Assembly: GCA_027013145.1 (NCBI GenBank)
Contig: JALUXX010000011.1
Span: 256,556 to 320,555, forward strand
DNA length: 64,000 nt
Direction of reading: 5' to 3'
DNA from: Gammaproteobacteria bacterium
Lineage (GTDB): Bacteria > Pseudomonadota > Gammaproteobacteria > 21-64-14
Shown: in pieces, positions 20,204 to 30,183 of the stretch
How positions within the stretch are numbered: the first letter of the stretch is position 1
Layout of the letters: every line of letters starts with the position of its first letter
Made by a program: the position numbers and the translations under genes
The notes under the pieces: generated by a model
The model's database searches: none
What the model was told of the DNA's origin: nothing
What the model saw: the letters and a program-made list of their open reading frames with translations, nothing else

Positions 20204-21535
20204 TCATCTGCTCAGGGTTCTGTACAGGTTTTGATAGTCCTCCTGGATGCGCTCGTCGTGCTCGGAGAGTTCGCGGATCTTTCGACACGCATGGAGCACG
20301 GTGGTATGATCCCGGCCGCCGAAACGGTCCCCGATCTCGGGGAGACTGTGGTTGGTCAATTCCTTGGCCAGCGCCATCGCCAGTTGTCGGGGCCGGGCGA
20401 TGGAGCGGCTGCGGCGCTTCGACAGCAGGTCCGAGACGCGGATCTTATAGTACTCCGCGACCGTCTTCTGGATGTTGTCGATCGAGACCAGCTTGTCCTG
20501 CAGGGAGATCAGGTCGCGCAGGGCCTCCTTCGCGAGATCCAGGGTAATCGGACAGCCGACGAAACGGGCGTTCGCCACTACGCGCCTCAGTGCGCCTTCC
20601 AGTTCGCGCACATTGGAGCGGATGCGCTTGGCGATGAAAAACGCCACCTCGTTCGGCAACTCGACCTGGAACTGCTGGGCCTTGCTGATGAGGATCGCCA
20701 CGCGCGTCTCCAGTTCCGGCGGCTCGATGGCCACCGTCAGGCCCCAGCCGAAACGGGATTTCAGCCGTTCCTCGAGGCCCTTGACCTCCTTCGGGTAGCG
20801 GTCGCAGGTGACGATGACCTGCTGCTGGCTTTCAAGCAGAGCGTTGAAGGTATGGAAGAATTCCTCCTGCGAACGCTCCTTGCCGGCGAAGAACTGGATG
20901 TCGTCGATCAGCAGGGCATCCACGGATCGGTAGAAGCGCTTGAACTCGTTGATCGTGTTGTGTTGGAGCGCCTTGATCATGTCGCCGACGAAGCGCTCCG
21001 AATGCAGATAGACGACCCGCGCGGCCGGGTTCGCGAGGAGCATCTGGTTGCCGACCGCCTGCATGAGGTGCGTCTTGCCAAGGCCCACCCCGCCGTAGAT
21101 GAAAAGGGGGTTGTAGGCGCGGCCGGGATTGTCCGCGACCTGCTGCGAGGCCGCGCGGGCCAGCTGGTTCGATTTGCCTTCGACGAAACTGTCGAAGACG
21201 AACTGCGGGCTGAGGTAGCTGCTGCGTACCACCTCGGCCCCGGCCTGGAAGCGCGGACCGGACGGCGGGCGGGCGGCCGGGGTTTGGCGCTGCGTGCTGC
21301 CGATCTCGAGCAACACGCGAGCCGTACGCCCGGGAGTCTGCCCGGAGACCGCCTCGGTGATCTGGCGGTAGAAGTGCTCGCGCACCCAGTCGAGGACGAA
21401 GCGGTTGGGGGCGAGCAGATGCAGCGCATCGCCCTCCTCGACGGCGTGGAGCGGACGGATCCAGGTGTTGAACTGCTGCTCGGACAACTCGCCTTCGAGG
21501 CGGTGCAGACAACTTTGCCACAGGGAACCAACCAC
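20204..21535 (-). CDS. dnaA: Chromosomal replication initiator DnaA
   Basis: A 443-residue AAA+ initiator that binds DnaA boxes at oriC. Domain I is [25 protein letters not shown]. Domain III has Walker [10 protein letters not shown] and Walker [15 protein letters not shown]. Domain IV ends with the DNA-binding signature [18 protein letters not shown] 21535 was chosen as start (GAGG ten bases upstream; [10 protein letters not shown] matches the family). The frame continues to 21685, but that extension is Arg-rich and not DnaA-like. Confidence 0.97.
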   Translation of the reverse strand: MVGSLWQSCLHRLEGELSEQQFNTWIRPLHAVEEGDALHLLAPNRFVLDWVREHFYRQITEAVSGQTPGRTARVLLEIGSTQRQTPAARPPSGPRFQAGAEVVRSSYLSPQFVFDSFVEGKSNQLARAASQQVADNPGRAYNPLFIYGGVGLGKTHLMQAVGNQMLLANPAARVVYLHSERFVGDMIKALQHNTINEFKRFYRSVDALLIDDIQFFAGKERSQEEFFHTFNALLESQQQVIVTCDRYPKEVKGLEERLKSRFGWGLTVAIEPPELETRVAILISKAQQFQVELPNEVAFFIAKRIRSNVRELEGALRRVVANARFVGCPITLDLAKEALRDLISLQDKLVSIDNIQKTVAEYYKIRVSDLLSKRRSRSIARPRQLAMALAKELTNHSLPEIGDRFGGRDHTTVLHACRKIRELSEHDERIQEDYQNLYRTLSR

Positions 21536-21642
21536 GGAGCGAGATCCTCTCTTATCGTTGTAGGTGGTTACCGGGTGCCGTCGCGGAAGGCCACACAGTC
21601 TACCGCGCCGCGTCGCGCCGATCCACACCCCACGCAATCTTG

Positions 21643-21672
21643 TTGACAGTGACACGATGAACGGAATAGTCT
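21643..21672 (+). promoter_or_regulatory. Sigma-70 promoter of rpmH-rnpA
   Basis: A perfect TTGACA (21643-21648) is followed after 18 bases by TAGTCT (21667-21672), a weaker -10. It is correctly placed 58 bases before rpmH. Confidence 0.6.
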
Positions 21673-21730
21673 GCTGTTTTTCCAATGAAACCTACTTTTG
21701 CGACCCCGTACGGGCACACAGGCCGCAGCC

Positions 21731-21865
21731 ATGAAGAGAACATTCCAACCGAGCAACCTCCGCCGCAAGCGTACGCACGGTTTTCGCGCGCGCATGCGCA
21801 CGAAGAACGGACGCCGGGTCCTGAAGGCGCGCCGCGCGAAGGGGCGTGCCCGTCTCTCGGTCTGA
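21731..21865 (+). CDS. rpmH: 50S ribosomal protein L34
   Basis: A 44-residue ribosomal protein, too short for most gene finders. It reads [18 protein letters not shown]..., the canonical L34 sequence, with basic residues throughout and the end KGRARLSV. It lies between the divergent dnaA and the downstream rnpA, the universal bacterial arrangement. Confidence 0.98.
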   Translation: MKRTFQPSNLRRKRTHGFRARMRTKNGRRVLKARRAKGRARLSV

Positions 21866-21906
21866 GTCCGCGCGCGGGGCGGCACGGCGTAGCAGCGGCG
21901 GGCGAC

Positions 21907-22269
21907 TTGCGGGTTCGTGATTGCCGGTTCACGCGCCGCGACCGACTTCTTCGCCGGGAAGATTTCGCCCGCGTCTTCGAACGCCAGCGCTCCTTGAGGC
22001 ACGAGGGCTGGGTCACCCTGGTGTGCGCGAACGACCTGGGTCACCCGCGATTGGGCATCGCGGTTCCCCGCCGCGCCGTACCCGGCGCGGTCGCCCGCAA
22101 CCGCTTCAAGCGGTTGGTGCGGGAATACTTTCGTCTCAACCGCCGGCGCCTGGGCGGCCGCGACATCGTGGTCCTCGCCCGGCGCGACGCCGCGAGACTG
22201 TCCGCGCGCGCGTTGCGCAACGGACTGGAGAAGGACTGGACGGCAATCGAACGATGCAAGGACTGTTGA
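21907..22269 (+). CDS. rnpA: Ribonuclease P protein component
   Basis: A 120-residue basic protein that assists the RNase P RNA in 5' tRNA processing. The RNR signature is [16 protein letters not shown], preceded by [13 protein letters not shown]. The TTG at 21907 gives a normal N-terminus ([19 protein letters not shown]). No ATG or GTG is available in frame after rpmH, and the ribosome site is poor, so the exact start is uncertain. It overlaps yidD by 16 bases. Confidence 0.92.
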   Translation: MRVRDCRFTRRDRLLRREDFARVFERQRSLRHEGWVTLVCANDLGHPRLGIAVPRRAVPGAVARNRFKRLVREYFRLNRRRLGGRDIVVLARRDAARLSARALRNGLEKDWTAIERCKDC

Positions 22270-22487
22270 TTTTCCTCTTGCGCGCGTATCGCTACCTGCT
22301 CAGCCCCTACCTCGGGGCGCACTGCCGGTACACGCCCACCTGTTCCGAATACGCCCTCGTGGCGGTACGTCGCTACGGCGCGTGGACCGGCTCGCGGCTG
22401 GCGCTGCGCCGCCTGCTGCGCTGCCATCCCTGGCACCCCGGCGGCTACGATCCGGTCCCCGAGCGCTGCGAAACACACCATGGATAA
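22254..22487 (+). CDS. yidD: Membrane protein insertion efficiency factor YidD
   Basis: A 77-residue peripheral membrane protein that aids YidC-dependent insertion. The signature [27 protein letters not shown] with both Cys pairs and the [12 protein letters not shown] motif is complete. It overlaps rnpA at its start and yidC at its end (ATGGATAA). Confidence 0.95.
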   Translation: MQGLLIFLLRAYRYLLSPYLGAHCRYTPTCSEYALVAVRRYGAWTGSRLALRRLLRCHPWHPGGYDPVPERCETHHG

Positions 22488-24138
22488 CCAGCGTCTGTTC
22501 CTGTTCATCGCCCTCTCGTTCGTCCTGCTTTTGATCTGGCAGGCATGGATGAAGGACTACGGGCCCCAGCCGGCCGCACCCGAACGGGCCCAGACCGCCG
22601 CAAAGGCGCCGTCGACGCCGGCCGCGCGCGCGCCGGTCCCCGAACTTCCCGGCCCGTCGACCACCGCCACCCCAGCGGCGACCGCTCCCGCCGCCGCAAC
22701 GGCCGCGACCGGGCGCCTGGTGCACGTACGTACCGATGTCCTCGACGTGCAGATCAACACCACCGGCGGGGAACTGTTGCGCGCCGCGCTGCCCAGGTTC
22801 GCGGTCTCGGCTGAGCCGCCGCGCAAGCCGGTCGTCCTCCTCGACGACCGCGGCGACAAGCTCTTCGTCGCCCAGTCGGGCCTTGTCGGCGACGGCGATG
22901 CGGCACCCACACACCACGCCCCGTTCACCGTCGCACACTACAACTACCGCCTCGCCCCGGGAGAGAACCAGCTCCAGGTCCGCCTGCAGTGGTCCGCCCC
23001 GGACGGCGTTCACGTCGAAAAGGTCTACACCTTTCATCGCAACAGCTACGTGGTGCGACTGCAGCAGATCGTGCGCAACGCCGGCACCAAGCCGTGGCGC
23101 GCACGACCCTACGAGCAGCTTCTGCGCCACCCGCCGAAGGAAGGCAGTTCCCTGTTCCTGCACACCTACGTGGGCGGGGCCATCTACACGCCCGCGGACA
23201 AGTTCCGCAAGGTGAGCTTCAAGGACATGTCCAAGAAGGAGTTGGACGTCAAGGCGGTCGGGGGCTGGGTGGCCATGGACCAGCACTACTTCCTCGCGGC
23301 CTGGATACCGCCCGCGAAGGCGCCGGAGCAGTTCTATACCAAGGCGCTGCCCGACGACCGCTACGTGATCGGCACCGCGGGCGACCTGTTCGAAGTGGGG
23401 CCGGGACAGACCCGAACCGTCACCGCCCGGCTCTATCTCGGGCCGAAGCTTCAGGACATTCTCAGCGGCGTCGCCCCCGGCCTCGCCCTCACGATCGACT
23501 ACGGTTATCTGACGGTGCTCGCCAAGCCGATCTTTTCGCTTTTGCGATGGATCGAGGGTCTGGTTGGAAACTGGGGCTGGGCGATCGTGATCCTGACCGT
23601 GCTCATCAAGCTCGCCTTCTACAAACTCTCCGAGACGAGCTATCGATCGATGGCCAACATGCGCCGTCTCGCGCCCCGCCTCAAGGCCCTGAAGGAACGT
23701 TACGGCGACGATCGCCAGCGCCTCAACCAGGCGATGATGGATCTATACAAGAAGGAGAAGATCAACCCGCTCGGCGGTTGTCTGCCCATCCTCGTTCAGA
23801 TCCCGGTGTTCATCGCCCTCTACTGGGTGCTGCTGGAGAGCATGGAATTGCGCCAGGCGCCCTTCATCCTCTGGATCCACGACCTCTCGGCGCCGGACCC
23901 CTATTTCGTCCTTCCGATTCTCAACGGCATCACGATGCTGGTGCAGCAGCGCCTGAATCCCTCGCCGCTGGACCCGATGCAGCAGAAGATCATGATGATC
24001 ATGCCGCTGATGTTCGCGGTATTCTTCGCCTTCTTCCCCGCCGGGCTGGTGCTCTACTGGCTGGTGAACAATATCCTGTCCATCTCCCAGCAGTGGGTCA
24101 TCACGCGGCGCGTGGAGCAGGGCGCGAAGACGGCCTGA
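22480..24138 (+). CDS. yidC: Membrane protein insertase YidC
   Basis: A 552-residue YidC/Oxa1 insertase of the inner membrane. An N-terminal anchor ([18 protein letters not shown]) is followed by an Ala/Pro-rich linker and the large periplasmic beta-supersandwich domain (about 80-330). The five-helix core has the hydrophilic-groove region ([37 protein letters not shown]) and ends [22 protein letters not shown]. Length is the gammaproteobacterial type. Confidence 0.97.
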   Translation: MDNQRLFLFIALSFVLLLIWQAWMKDYGPQPAAPERAQTAAKAPSTPAARAPVPELPGPSTTATPAATAPAAATAATGRLVHVRTDVLDVQINTTGGELLRAALPRFAVSAEPPRKPVVLLDDRGDKLFVAQSGLVGDGDAAPTHHAPFTVAHYNYRLAPGENQLQVRLQWSAPDGVHVEKVYTFHRNSYVVRLQQIVRNAGTKPWRARPYEQLLRHPPKEGSSLFLHTYVGGAIYTPADKFRKVSFKDMSKKELDVKAVGGWVAMDQHYFLAAWIPPAKAPEQFYTKALPDDRYVIGTAGDLFEVGPGQTRTVTARLYLGPKLQDILSGVAPGLALTIDYGYLTVLAKPIFSLLRWIEGLVGNWGWAIVILTVLIKLAFYKLSETSYRSMANMRRLAPRLKALKERYGDDRQRLNQAMMDLYKKEKINPLGGCLPILVQIPVFIALYWVLLESMELRQAPFILWIHDLSAPDPYFVLPILNGITMLVQQRLNPSPLDPMQQKIMMIMPLMFAVFFAFFPAGLVLYWLVNNILSISQQWVITRRVEQGAKTA

Positions 24139-24146
24139 GCGCCGTC

Positions 24147-25511
24147 ATGGATGCCGCGGAACGCGATTCCGGCGAGACCATCGCCGCGGTCGCGACCCCG
24201 CCCGGCCGCGGCGGCATCGGCGTCCTGCGCGTCTCAGGGCCGCGGGTTCCGCATATCGCCACCTGCCTCCTGGGGCGATGCCCGCGGCCCCGCCATGCCC
24301 GGTTCGCGCGCTTCCGCGCCGCCGACGGCACCGCGATCGACCATGGCCTTGCGCTGTATTTTCCGCAGCCGGCCTCCTTCACCGGCGAGCATGTGCTCGA
24401 ACTCCAGGGCCACGGCGGACCGGTCGTCATGGACCTGCTGCTCGCACGCGTGTGCGCGCTCGGGGCGCGGCCCGCGCGCCCCGGCGAGTTCTCCCAGCGG
24501 GCGTTCCTCAACGGCAAGCTCGACCTGGCGCAGGCCGAGGCCGTCGCCGACCTCATCGCCGCCGGAACCGCCGCCGCGGCCCGCGCCGCGGCCCGCTCGC
24601 TGGAAGGGGAATTCTCGCGGCGCGTCGACGAACTGGCGCAGCGGCTGGTGGCGTTGCGCATGCACCTCGAGGCCGCGATCGACTTCGCCGAAGAGGATAT
24701 CGACCGGCTGGGGGAGGACGCCGTCGACCGGCGCCTGCGGGATATCCTCGCGGCGCTCACGCAGGTCGAGCAGGGGGCGGCTCGGGGCTGTCTCCTGCAG
24801 GAAGGTGTCCACGCGGCGATCGTAGGGCGCCCGAACGTCGGCAAGTCGAGCCTCCTCAATCGGCTCGCCGGCCGTGAGGCGGCCATCGTCACGCCGGAGC
24901 CGGGCACGACCCGTGACCTGCTGCGCGAGACCGTGGACCTCGACGGGGTGCCGCTGCGGCTGGTCGATACCGCAGGTATGCGCGAGGCCGCCGACGCCGC
25001 CGAACGCGAGGGCGTCCGTCGCGCCCGCGCGGCACTGGCCGAGGCGGACCACGTCCTCCTCGTGGTGGACGATCGTACCGGTCCCGACCCGGACGATGAG
25101 GCGCTGCTCGCGCAAGTTCCGGAGGGCGTGACCGTGACCGTGGTGCACAACAAGATCGATCTCACCGGCGCCGCGCCGGGCCCGTTCACCACGGGCGACG
25201 GCAGGGTGGCATTGCGGGTGTCCGCCCTGACCGGGGACGGGATCGAGGCGCTGCGCGCCCGTCTGCGCGGCGGCCCGCCGAGCGAGGCCGGCGCCGGCGA
25301 ATTCGGCGCGCGCCGGCGCCACCTCCTCGCCCTGCAGCGGGCCCGCGAGGACCTCGAGGAGGCCGCCCGACAGTGGGGGGCGCTACGGGCCCCGGAACTG
25401 CTCGCCGAGGACCTGCGCGCCGCCCATCGGGTCCTGGGAGAGATCACCGGGGAGTTCACCGGCGAGGATCTGCTCGACCGCATCTTCGCGAACTTCTGCA
25501 TCGGAAAGTGA
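24147..25511 (+). CDS. mnmE: tRNA modification GTPase MnmE
   Basis: A 454-residue GTPase that with MnmG adds the carboxymethylaminomethyl group to U34 of certain tRNAs. The N-terminal formyl-THF-binding domain contains the [12 protein letters not shown] motif. The G domain starts GRPNVGKS (227-234), with DTAGMRE as G3 and NKID as G4. The obligatory C-terminus FCIGK carries the catalytic Cys. ATG 24147, eight bases after yidC, was chosen over a much longer frame that runs through yidC. Confidence 0.97.
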   Translation: MDAAERDSGETIAAVATPPGRGGIGVLRVSGPRVPHIATCLLGRCPRPRHARFARFRAADGTAIDHGLALYFPQPASFTGEHVLELQGHGGPVVMDLLLARVCALGARPARPGEFSQRAFLNGKLDLAQAEAVADLIAAGTAAAARAAARSLEGEFSRRVDELAQRLVALRMHLEAAIDFAEEDIDRLGEDAVDRRLRDILAALTQVEQGAARGCLLQEGVHAAIVGRPNVGKSSLLNRLAGREAAIVTPEPGTTRDLLRETVDLDGVPLRLVDTAGMREAADAAEREGVRRARAALAEADHVLLVVDDRTGPDPDDEALLAQVPEGVTVTVVHNKIDLTGAAPGPFTTGDGRVALRVSALTGDGIEALRARLRGGPPSEAGAGEFGARRRHLLALQRAREDLEEAARQWGALRAPELLAEDLRAAHRVLGEITGEFTGEDLLDRIFANFCIGK

Positions 25512-25557
25512 CCGCCCCGGCTCCCCGCGCCGCGGGCGTTCGGCTATTCTTCGCGCC

Positions 25558-26082
25558 ATGGGCGCGCACCTCGTCGAATTGAAGAGTCTGTTCATCGATC
25601 TCCTGCCGCGCCTGGCGCTCGCCGCCGGCGTGTTCGCGGCGCTGTGGGCGGGCGCCGCGCTCGCGGGCCGCCTCGCCGTTCGCGCCGCCGGCGCCGCCGC
25701 CGACCGCGACCGCGCACAGGCCATCGAGCTGCTGGGCCAGACCCTGAAGCTCGCGCTCCTCGCGTTCGGCGCGGTCAGCGCGCTGGGAACGATCGGCGTG
25801 AACGTCAGCGCCCTCGTCGCCGGCCTCGGCCTGACGGGGTTCGCGCTCGGCTTCGCCCTCAAGGACGCGCTGTCCAACCTGCTGTCGGGGATCCTCATCG
25901 TGCTGTATCGTCCCTTCCACCGGGGCGATCACATTCAGGTCGCCGGATTCGAGGGCCGCGTGGTCGATATCGATCTGCGCTACACGACGCTGGAGGGCGA
26001 GGCGCGCCGCGTGCTGATCCCCAATTCCATGCTGTTCACCAATACAGTCGTCGTCGTCCCGCAGGAGACCCCCACGGCGTGA
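25558..26082 (+). CDS. Short MscS-family mechanosensitive channel
   Basis: A 174-residue inner-membrane protein. It has the MscS pore signature (GVNVSALVAGLGLTGFALGFALKDALSNLLSGILIVLYRPFHRGDHI) followed by the beta domain (GRVVDIDLRYTTL...VLIPNSMLFTN). It ends soon after the beta domain, so the C-terminal alpha/beta cage vestibule of E. coli MscS (286 aa) is missing and only about two helices precede the pore helix. It may be a minimal channel releasing solutes on hypo-osmotic shock. Its stop overlaps the GTG start of the next, large MscS gene (GTGA). Confidence 0.85.
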   Translation: MGAHLVELKSLFIDLLPRLALAAGVFAALWAGAALAGRLAVRAAGAAADRDRAQAIELLGQTLKLALLAFGAVSALGTIGVNVSALVAGLGLTGFALGFALKDALSNLLSGILIVLYRPFHRGDHIQVAGFEGRVVDIDLRYTTLEGEARRVLIPNSMLFTNTVVVVPQETPTA

Positions 26083-28412
26083 ACGACTTTCGCCAGATCG
26101 CCCGTCCGCTGTTCGTCCTGCTGCTGTTGCTCCTGGCCCTCGGTGCACCGCCGACGGGGCGCGCGGCTGCGCCGGGTGCCGGCGGCGTGGACATCGTCCG
26201 GCAACAGCGCGTGCTCGACGAAGTGCAACGCAGCCTGAGCCGGGGCGTACGCTCGACCCGTGCGCTGGGCGAGTTGCAGGCACGCACCGATGCGGTCCGC
26301 AAGGCGGTCCAGGACTGTGTCCGCTCCACCGCCGCGCAGGCGCAGGCGGCGCAGCAGGCGCTCGACACCCTCGGACCGCACACGCCGGGGGAACCGTTGC
26401 AGGTGACCCGCAAGCGTGCGGAGCTGGGCCGGGAGAAGGTGGACGCCGAACAGCGGGGCGCGACCTGTCGCCTGATGCTCCTCAACGCGCAGCAACTCCT
26501 GCAGGCGATCGCACAGGCGCAGCAGACGCTCCTCACCCGGCGACTGACGGCGCGCGGCCCGTCCGTGATCACGCTGCTGATCGAGAACTGGCACCGGCCC
26601 ACCGCCTGGTGGCCGGCGACGGCTGCGTTCATGGCCGAACACAGCGGGCTCGGCCTGCTCGACACCGCCGACTGGGCCGGCTTCGGGATCGCGGTGGCGA
26701 TCGCGGCCCTGCTCGGGCTGCTGTTGCGCCGTCACCTCCGGGTCCGGACCTGCGACGGGCCCGCTTCTGCACGCTTTGGTGCACGTTTCAGCTGCGCCGT
26801 GCTGGCGACTCTGGCCCGCTATGCACCCGCGTTGGCGGCGAGCGGCGCCGCCGCGGCCTACATGTGGTCGGCAATGGGGGACGTCGACCCGGATCCGGTC
26901 GTGGCGGTGCTGTCCTACGGTGTGTTCCTCTATCTCGTTCTCAACGCAGGCATCCGGCTGTTCTTTGCACCGTGCCGGCCCGCCGAGCCGTTTCTGCCAT
27001 TGGCGCCCGAGCTGGGGCGCGCCCTGGCGCGCCGCCTGCGGGTGCTGGCGATGCTGCTGGTCGTCGGCCTGCTCCTGTTCGCCACCGTCCTCTCCCGCAG
27101 CCTCCCCCCGCCCGCGCTGCAACTCGCCCGCGCGGGTTACGCCGGGGTCCTGGTGTTGAACGTGATCTGGATCGTCTGGCTGCTCGGGCGCCTGCCCTAC
27201 CTCGCCGAGCACGTCCTGCGCCGCGTGGCGGTCACCACCGTCCTGCTCGCGGCCCTCGCTGCGGAGTGGGCCGGGTACCGCAACCTCTCCGTACTCATGC
27301 TCCGCGGGCTGCTCGGGACGCTTGCGGCCTTCGGCGCCCTGCTGCTGGGTCGCCGGCTGTCGCAGGATCTCTTCGAGGGTCTCGAGCAGGGCCGGCACGC
27401 TTGGCAGCGCCGGGTGCGCGCCCTGCTCGGGCTCAAGGACGCGGAGCCGGTCCCGGGCCTCGGTTGGCTGCGGGTGCTGTTCGCCATCGTCCTGTGGCTG
27501 GGCTTCCTCGCGGCGGTGGTGCGCATCTGGACCTTCTCGGATACCGCGTTCTTCAACCTGATGGGTTATCTGAACACCTCGATACCGATCGGGTCGGTCC
27601 ACATCGTGCCGCTGCGCCTCCTGCTCGCGGGCGTGGTGTTCGCCGTGTTCCTGGGTTTCACGCGCTGGCTGCGCCGGCGCATGGAAGAGCGTTGGCTGCA
27701 CGGCTGGCGCATGGAGCGCGGCGCGCGCGAGGCGCTGGTCACGATCACCGGCTACGTGAGCCTGGTGGTGGGGCTGCTGGTGGCGCTGTCGGTCGCCGGC
27801 GTGAACCTGACCAACCTCGCGATCATCGCCGGCGCCCTCTCCGTCGGTATCGGCTTCGGCCTGCAGAACATCGTCAACAACTTCGTCTCCGGGATCATTC
27901 TCCTGTTCGAACGGCCCATCAAGACCGGCGACTGGATCGTCGTCGGCGACGTCGAGGGCCATGTCAAGCGCATCAGCATCCGCTCCACCATCATCCAGAC
28001 CTTCGACTGGGCCGATGTGATCGTACCCAACTCGGAGCTGATCTCCGGCAAGGTCACCAACTGGATGCTGCGCGATCCCTGGGGGCGGGTCCGCGTACCG
28101 GTGGGGGTGGCCTACGGCAGCGACACCGGCCTGGTGAAGACGCTGCTGCTAGAGGTGGCGAAGGACCACCCGGACGTGATCCGTGCCGGCCGCGTCCCGG
28201 ACCCGGTCGTGCTGTTCATGGGCTTCGGCGACAGCTCCCTGAACTTCGAGCTGCGCTGCTTCATCCGCGACATCGACCGCAGACTGACGGTGATGAGCGA
28301 CCTGAACTTCGCCATCGATGCGGCCTTCCGCGCCCATGGCGTGGAGATCCCGTTTCCGCAGCGCGATCTGCACGTGCGCGACTGGGTACCGCCGCCCCGG
28401 GGGGGCGAGTAG
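26079..28412 (+). CDS. Large MscS-family mechanosensitive channel with periplasmic domain
   Basis: A 777-residue protein. The N-terminus is a signal peptide (PLFVLLLLLLALGAPPTGRAAA), then a helical periplasmic region (about 30-180) rich in Gln/Arg/Ala. About ten membrane segments follow, ending in an MscS pore helix (LTNLAIIAGALSVGIGFGLQNIVNNFVSGIILLFERPIKTGDWI), beta domain and full C-terminal alpha/beta domain. The layout resembles MscK/MscM-type channels but is shorter than E. coli MscK (1120 aa). It starts at a GTG overlapping the short channel gene, so the two are probably co-expressed. Confidence 0.85.
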   Translation: MNDFRQIARPLFVLLLLLLALGAPPTGRAAAPGAGGVDIVRQQRVLDEVQRSLSRGVRSTRALGELQARTDAVRKAVQDCVRSTAAQAQAAQQALDTLGPHTPGEPLQVTRKRAELGREKVDAEQRGATCRLMLLNAQQLLQAIAQAQQTLLTRRLTARGPSVITLLIENWHRPTAWWPATAAFMAEHSGLGLLDTADWAGFGIAVAIAALLGLLLRRHLRVRTCDGPASARFGARFSCAVLATLARYAPALAASGAAAAYMWSAMGDVDPDPVVAVLSYGVFLYLVLNAGIRLFFAPCRPAEPFLPLAPELGRALARRLRVLAMLLVVGLLLFATVLSRSLPPPALQLARAGYAGVLVLNVIWIVWLLGRLPYLAEHVLRRVAVTTVLLAALAAEWAGYRNLSVLMLRGLLGTLAAFGALLLGRRLSQDLFEGLEQGRHAWQRRVRALLGLKDAEPVPGLGWLRVLFAIVLWLGFLAAVVRIWTFSDTAFFNLMGYLNTSIPIGSVHIVPLRLLLAGVVFAVFLGFTRWLRRRMEERWLHGWRMERGAREALVTITGYVSLVVGLLVALSVAGVNLTNLAIIAGALSVGIGFGLQNIVNNFVSGIILLFERPIKTGDWIVVGDVEGHVKRISIRSTIIQTFDWADVIVPNSELISGKVTNWMLRDPWGRVRVPVGVAYGSDTGLVKTLLLEVAKDHPDVIRAGRVPDPVVLFMGFGDSSLNFELRCFIRDIDRRLTVMSDLNFAIDAAFRAHGVEIPFPQRDLHVRDWVPPPRGGE

Positions 28413-28450
28413 GAGATGCCGTGTCGGCGTTCGGACCGCAGCCGTGCGGG

Positions 28451-29077
28451 CTACGCGGCGCCTTCCAGACGCCGCTCGCGGTAGCCGATGGCGCGCAGAA
28501 AGAGGTCGATGCAGCGGTCCACCAGCCGGTGGAGCGGGATGTCGCGGTACTGTTCGGACTGATAGACGCACTTCGCGTACAGCGCCTCGCGCAACATGCC
28601 CTGGAACAGGAGCGTGGCGCTGGGGACGTCGACCGTGGCGGCCTGACCCAGCGGCGCGAGTTCGCGGATCCCCATCTCGATGTAATCGGCGAAGTGCTTC
28701 CAGCGGTTCTCGAAGAAACGACCGGCGAACGGATTGCCCTCGAGGACCGCGTGCATCTCCATGCGCAGGAAGTCGGGGTCGGCCGCAACGCTGTCGACGA
28801 AGGTGCGCGCAATGCGCCGCAGTACGCTCGCGAAGTCCGACGGCCCGCGCAGCACCGCGTCGACGTAGCTCTCGCGGTTGCAGGCGGTGGCGTTGATCAC
28901 CGCCTCGTAGAGCGCCTCCTTGGAGGCGAAGTGCTTGTAGAGGGTGGCCGGGCTCACGTTGAGGCGTTCGGCGATGGCGTCGACCGACACCCCGTGCAGC
29001 CCGTTTTCGGCGAACAGCGCCTTGGCCGCCTGGAGTATCGCCGCTCTGCGTTGTCCCGCCGACAAACGCTTGCTCAC
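28451..29077 (-). CDS. TetR/AcrR-family transcriptional regulator
   Basis: A 208-residue one-component regulator. The N-terminal helix-turn-helix is typical: AILQAAKALFAENGLHGVSVDAIAERLNVSPATLYKHFASKEALYEAV. The ligand-binding C-terminal domain (about 70-208) resembles AcrR C-terminal families and gives no clue to ligand. It lies downstream of a tusA-type gene on the same strand across a strong hairpin. A near-palindrome at 29539-29558 upstream of that gene is a candidate operator. Confidence 0.88.
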   Translation of the reverse strand: MSKRLSAGQRRAAILQAAKALFAENGLHGVSVDAIAERLNVSPATLYKHFASKEALYEAVINATACNRESYVDAVLRGPSDFASVLRRIARTFVDSVAADPDFLRMEMHAVLEGNPFAGRFFENRWKHFADYIEMGIRELAPLGQAATVDVPSATLLFQGMLREALYAKCVYQSEQYRDIPLHRLVDRCIDLFLRAIGYRERRLEGAA

Positions 29078-29127
29078 GAGGCCTCCCTCCGCGATGGGTC
29101 GAACGTGGACCGCGTCATCCGCGAAAC

Positions 29128-29157
29128 GGCCGGCGGGGCCGTTGCGCCCCGCCGGCC
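29128..29157 (-). terminator. 12-bp-stem hairpin between tusA-type gene and tetR
   Basis: GGCCGGCGGGGC (29128-29139) pairs perfectly with GCCCCGCCGGCC (29146-29157) across a six-base loop. No U-tract follows, so it could be a terminator, attenuator or RNA-stabilising hairpin that lowers tetR expression. Confidence 0.6.
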
Positions 29158-29164
29158 GGCTCGG

Positions 29165-29395
29165 TCACTGCTTGCGGATCATGAAGACGAACTCGCTGCC
29201 CTGCTCCTTGGAGCTGACCAGCTCATTACCGGTCTGTTTGCAGAAGGCCTCGAAGTCCTTCACCGCGCCGGGATCGGTGGCGACGATCTTGAGCACCTGG
29301 CCGGACGAGAGTTCGTTGATGGACTTCTTGGCCCGCAGGATGGGCAGCGGGCAGTTCAGGCCCCGGGCATCCAGTTCCGCGTCGAATTCCGCCAT
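29165..29395 (-). CDS. TusA-family sulfurtransferase
   Basis: A 76-residue sulfur carrier with the core motif LNCPLPILRAKKSI (active Cys 15) and the usual alpha/beta fold end (GSEFVFMIRK). A good ribosome site (GAGGAG, eight bases from ATG) suggests high expression. TusA homologues relay persulfide sulfur to tRNA modification, molybdenum cofactor synthesis or, in sulfur oxidisers, to the Dsr/Hdr route. No dsr, rhd or dsrE gene is adjacent, so the role here is open. The next gene on the strand is a TetR regulator. Confidence 0.9.
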   Translation of the reverse strand: MAEFDAELDARGLNCPLPILRAKKSINELSSGQVLKIVATDPGAVKDFEAFCKQTGNELVSSKEQGSEFVFMIRKQ

Positions 29396-29423
29396 GGGAG
29401 TGTCTCCTCGTAGCTGTTGTGAT

Positions 29424-29441
29424 CGTATCGGTGACGATACG
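29424..29441. promoter_or_regulatory. Inverted repeat in the tusA-type leader
   Basis: CGTATCG-GTGA-CGATACG has perfect 7-base arms and a 4-base loop, 29 bases upstream of the tusA-type start codon. It could be an operator or a leader hairpin. Confidence 0.5.
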
Positions 29442-29538
29442 TAGTGACCTGCCTCGGGCAGGGGGACCGTCGGCCCGAATTCCCGTCGGGCATCCGCCGT
29501 ACCACCGCCGGACGCCCGGGCGCAATCCGGGCCAACAA

Positions 29539-29558
29539 GTAAGTGAACGTTTACTAAC
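29539..29558. promoter_or_regulatory. Candidate TetR operator
   Basis: GTAAGTGAACGTTTACTAAC is a near-palindrome (8 of 10 base pairs symmetric) centred on AACGTT, about 145 bases upstream of the tusA-type gene. The form matches operators of TetR/AcrR regulators, and one is encoded in the same transcription unit. Confidence 0.55.
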
Positions 29559-29604
29559 CTACTCCGGAGCGAGCCTCCCTGTCAAGGCACCGTGGGGGGC
29601 CGTC

Positions 29605-30072
29605 TCAGCCCCCGAACAGGCGCCGCCACCACCTGCGACGCCCGCCGGGCGGCGGCAGGGCGCCCAGGTCCGCGGGCGGGATCCGGGACAGGATCCAGCC
29701 CGGGAGCGGCGGGTTGTCGCTGTAGCCGCAGGAGACCCCGAGATTGTTCGGGTCGAAGATCTTGACGAAGGTGGGGGCGTCGAGATCGTCCGCGTAGACG
29801 ATCCCGCAGTAATCCTCGTCGTGCTCCCGGCGCAGGAGCGGGTCGAGTTCGTCGATGAACGCCAGCAGCCGCGCGGCCGCGACCGGCGCCGTCGGCGGGG
29901 CCTCGCCGACGGCATAGACGTACCAGCCGTCGTCGACGCCTGCGCGCAGGCGCTCCCAGAAACGGTCGAGCTGATCCCACCGCAGCACGCCCGAGAAGGA
30001 TCCCCGAAACCGGGAGAGAAACTCGGCGCCCGCTCCGGGCGCCCCGACCTCAGACGCTACACGCCGTTCCAT
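29605..30072 (-). CDS. Hypothetical protein (155 aa)
   Basis: Family not recognised. It is predicted soluble, with an acidic central part (LLAFIDELDPLLRREHDEDYCGIVYADDLDAPTFVKIFDPNNLGVSCGYSDN), Trp-rich segments (LRWDQLDRFWERL) and a basic Arg/Trp C-terminus (RRRWWRRLFGG). Two Cys residues are seen in the middle. The composed, non-repetitive sequence and codon use like its neighbours support a real gene. It lies upstream of the tusA-tetR pair and downstream of the Slp-like lipoprotein gene on the same strand. Confidence 0.65.
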   Translation of the reverse strand: MERRVASEVGAPGAGAEFLSRFRGSFSGVLRWDQLDRFWERLRAGVDDGWYVYAVGEAPPTAPVAAARLLAFIDELDPLLRREHDEDYCGIVYADDLDAPTFVKIFDPNNLGVSCGYSDNPPLPGWILSRIPPADLGALPPPGGRRRWWRRLFGG

Positions 30073-30183
30073 GCCGCGATCACCCTCCGCAACTGCAGAC
30101 GCCCGCGCCCTTACGGTCGGCCGCCGGGACGCGCTTCTTACAGCGGCGCCGCGCCGTCGGGCGGCGCCCCCGCCACGGCTCCC

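Noticed and set aside
21536-21685. N-terminal extension of DnaA
   Set aside because: The residues are Arg-rich and not DnaA-like; GTG 21535 has a ribosome site and gives the standard N-terminus.
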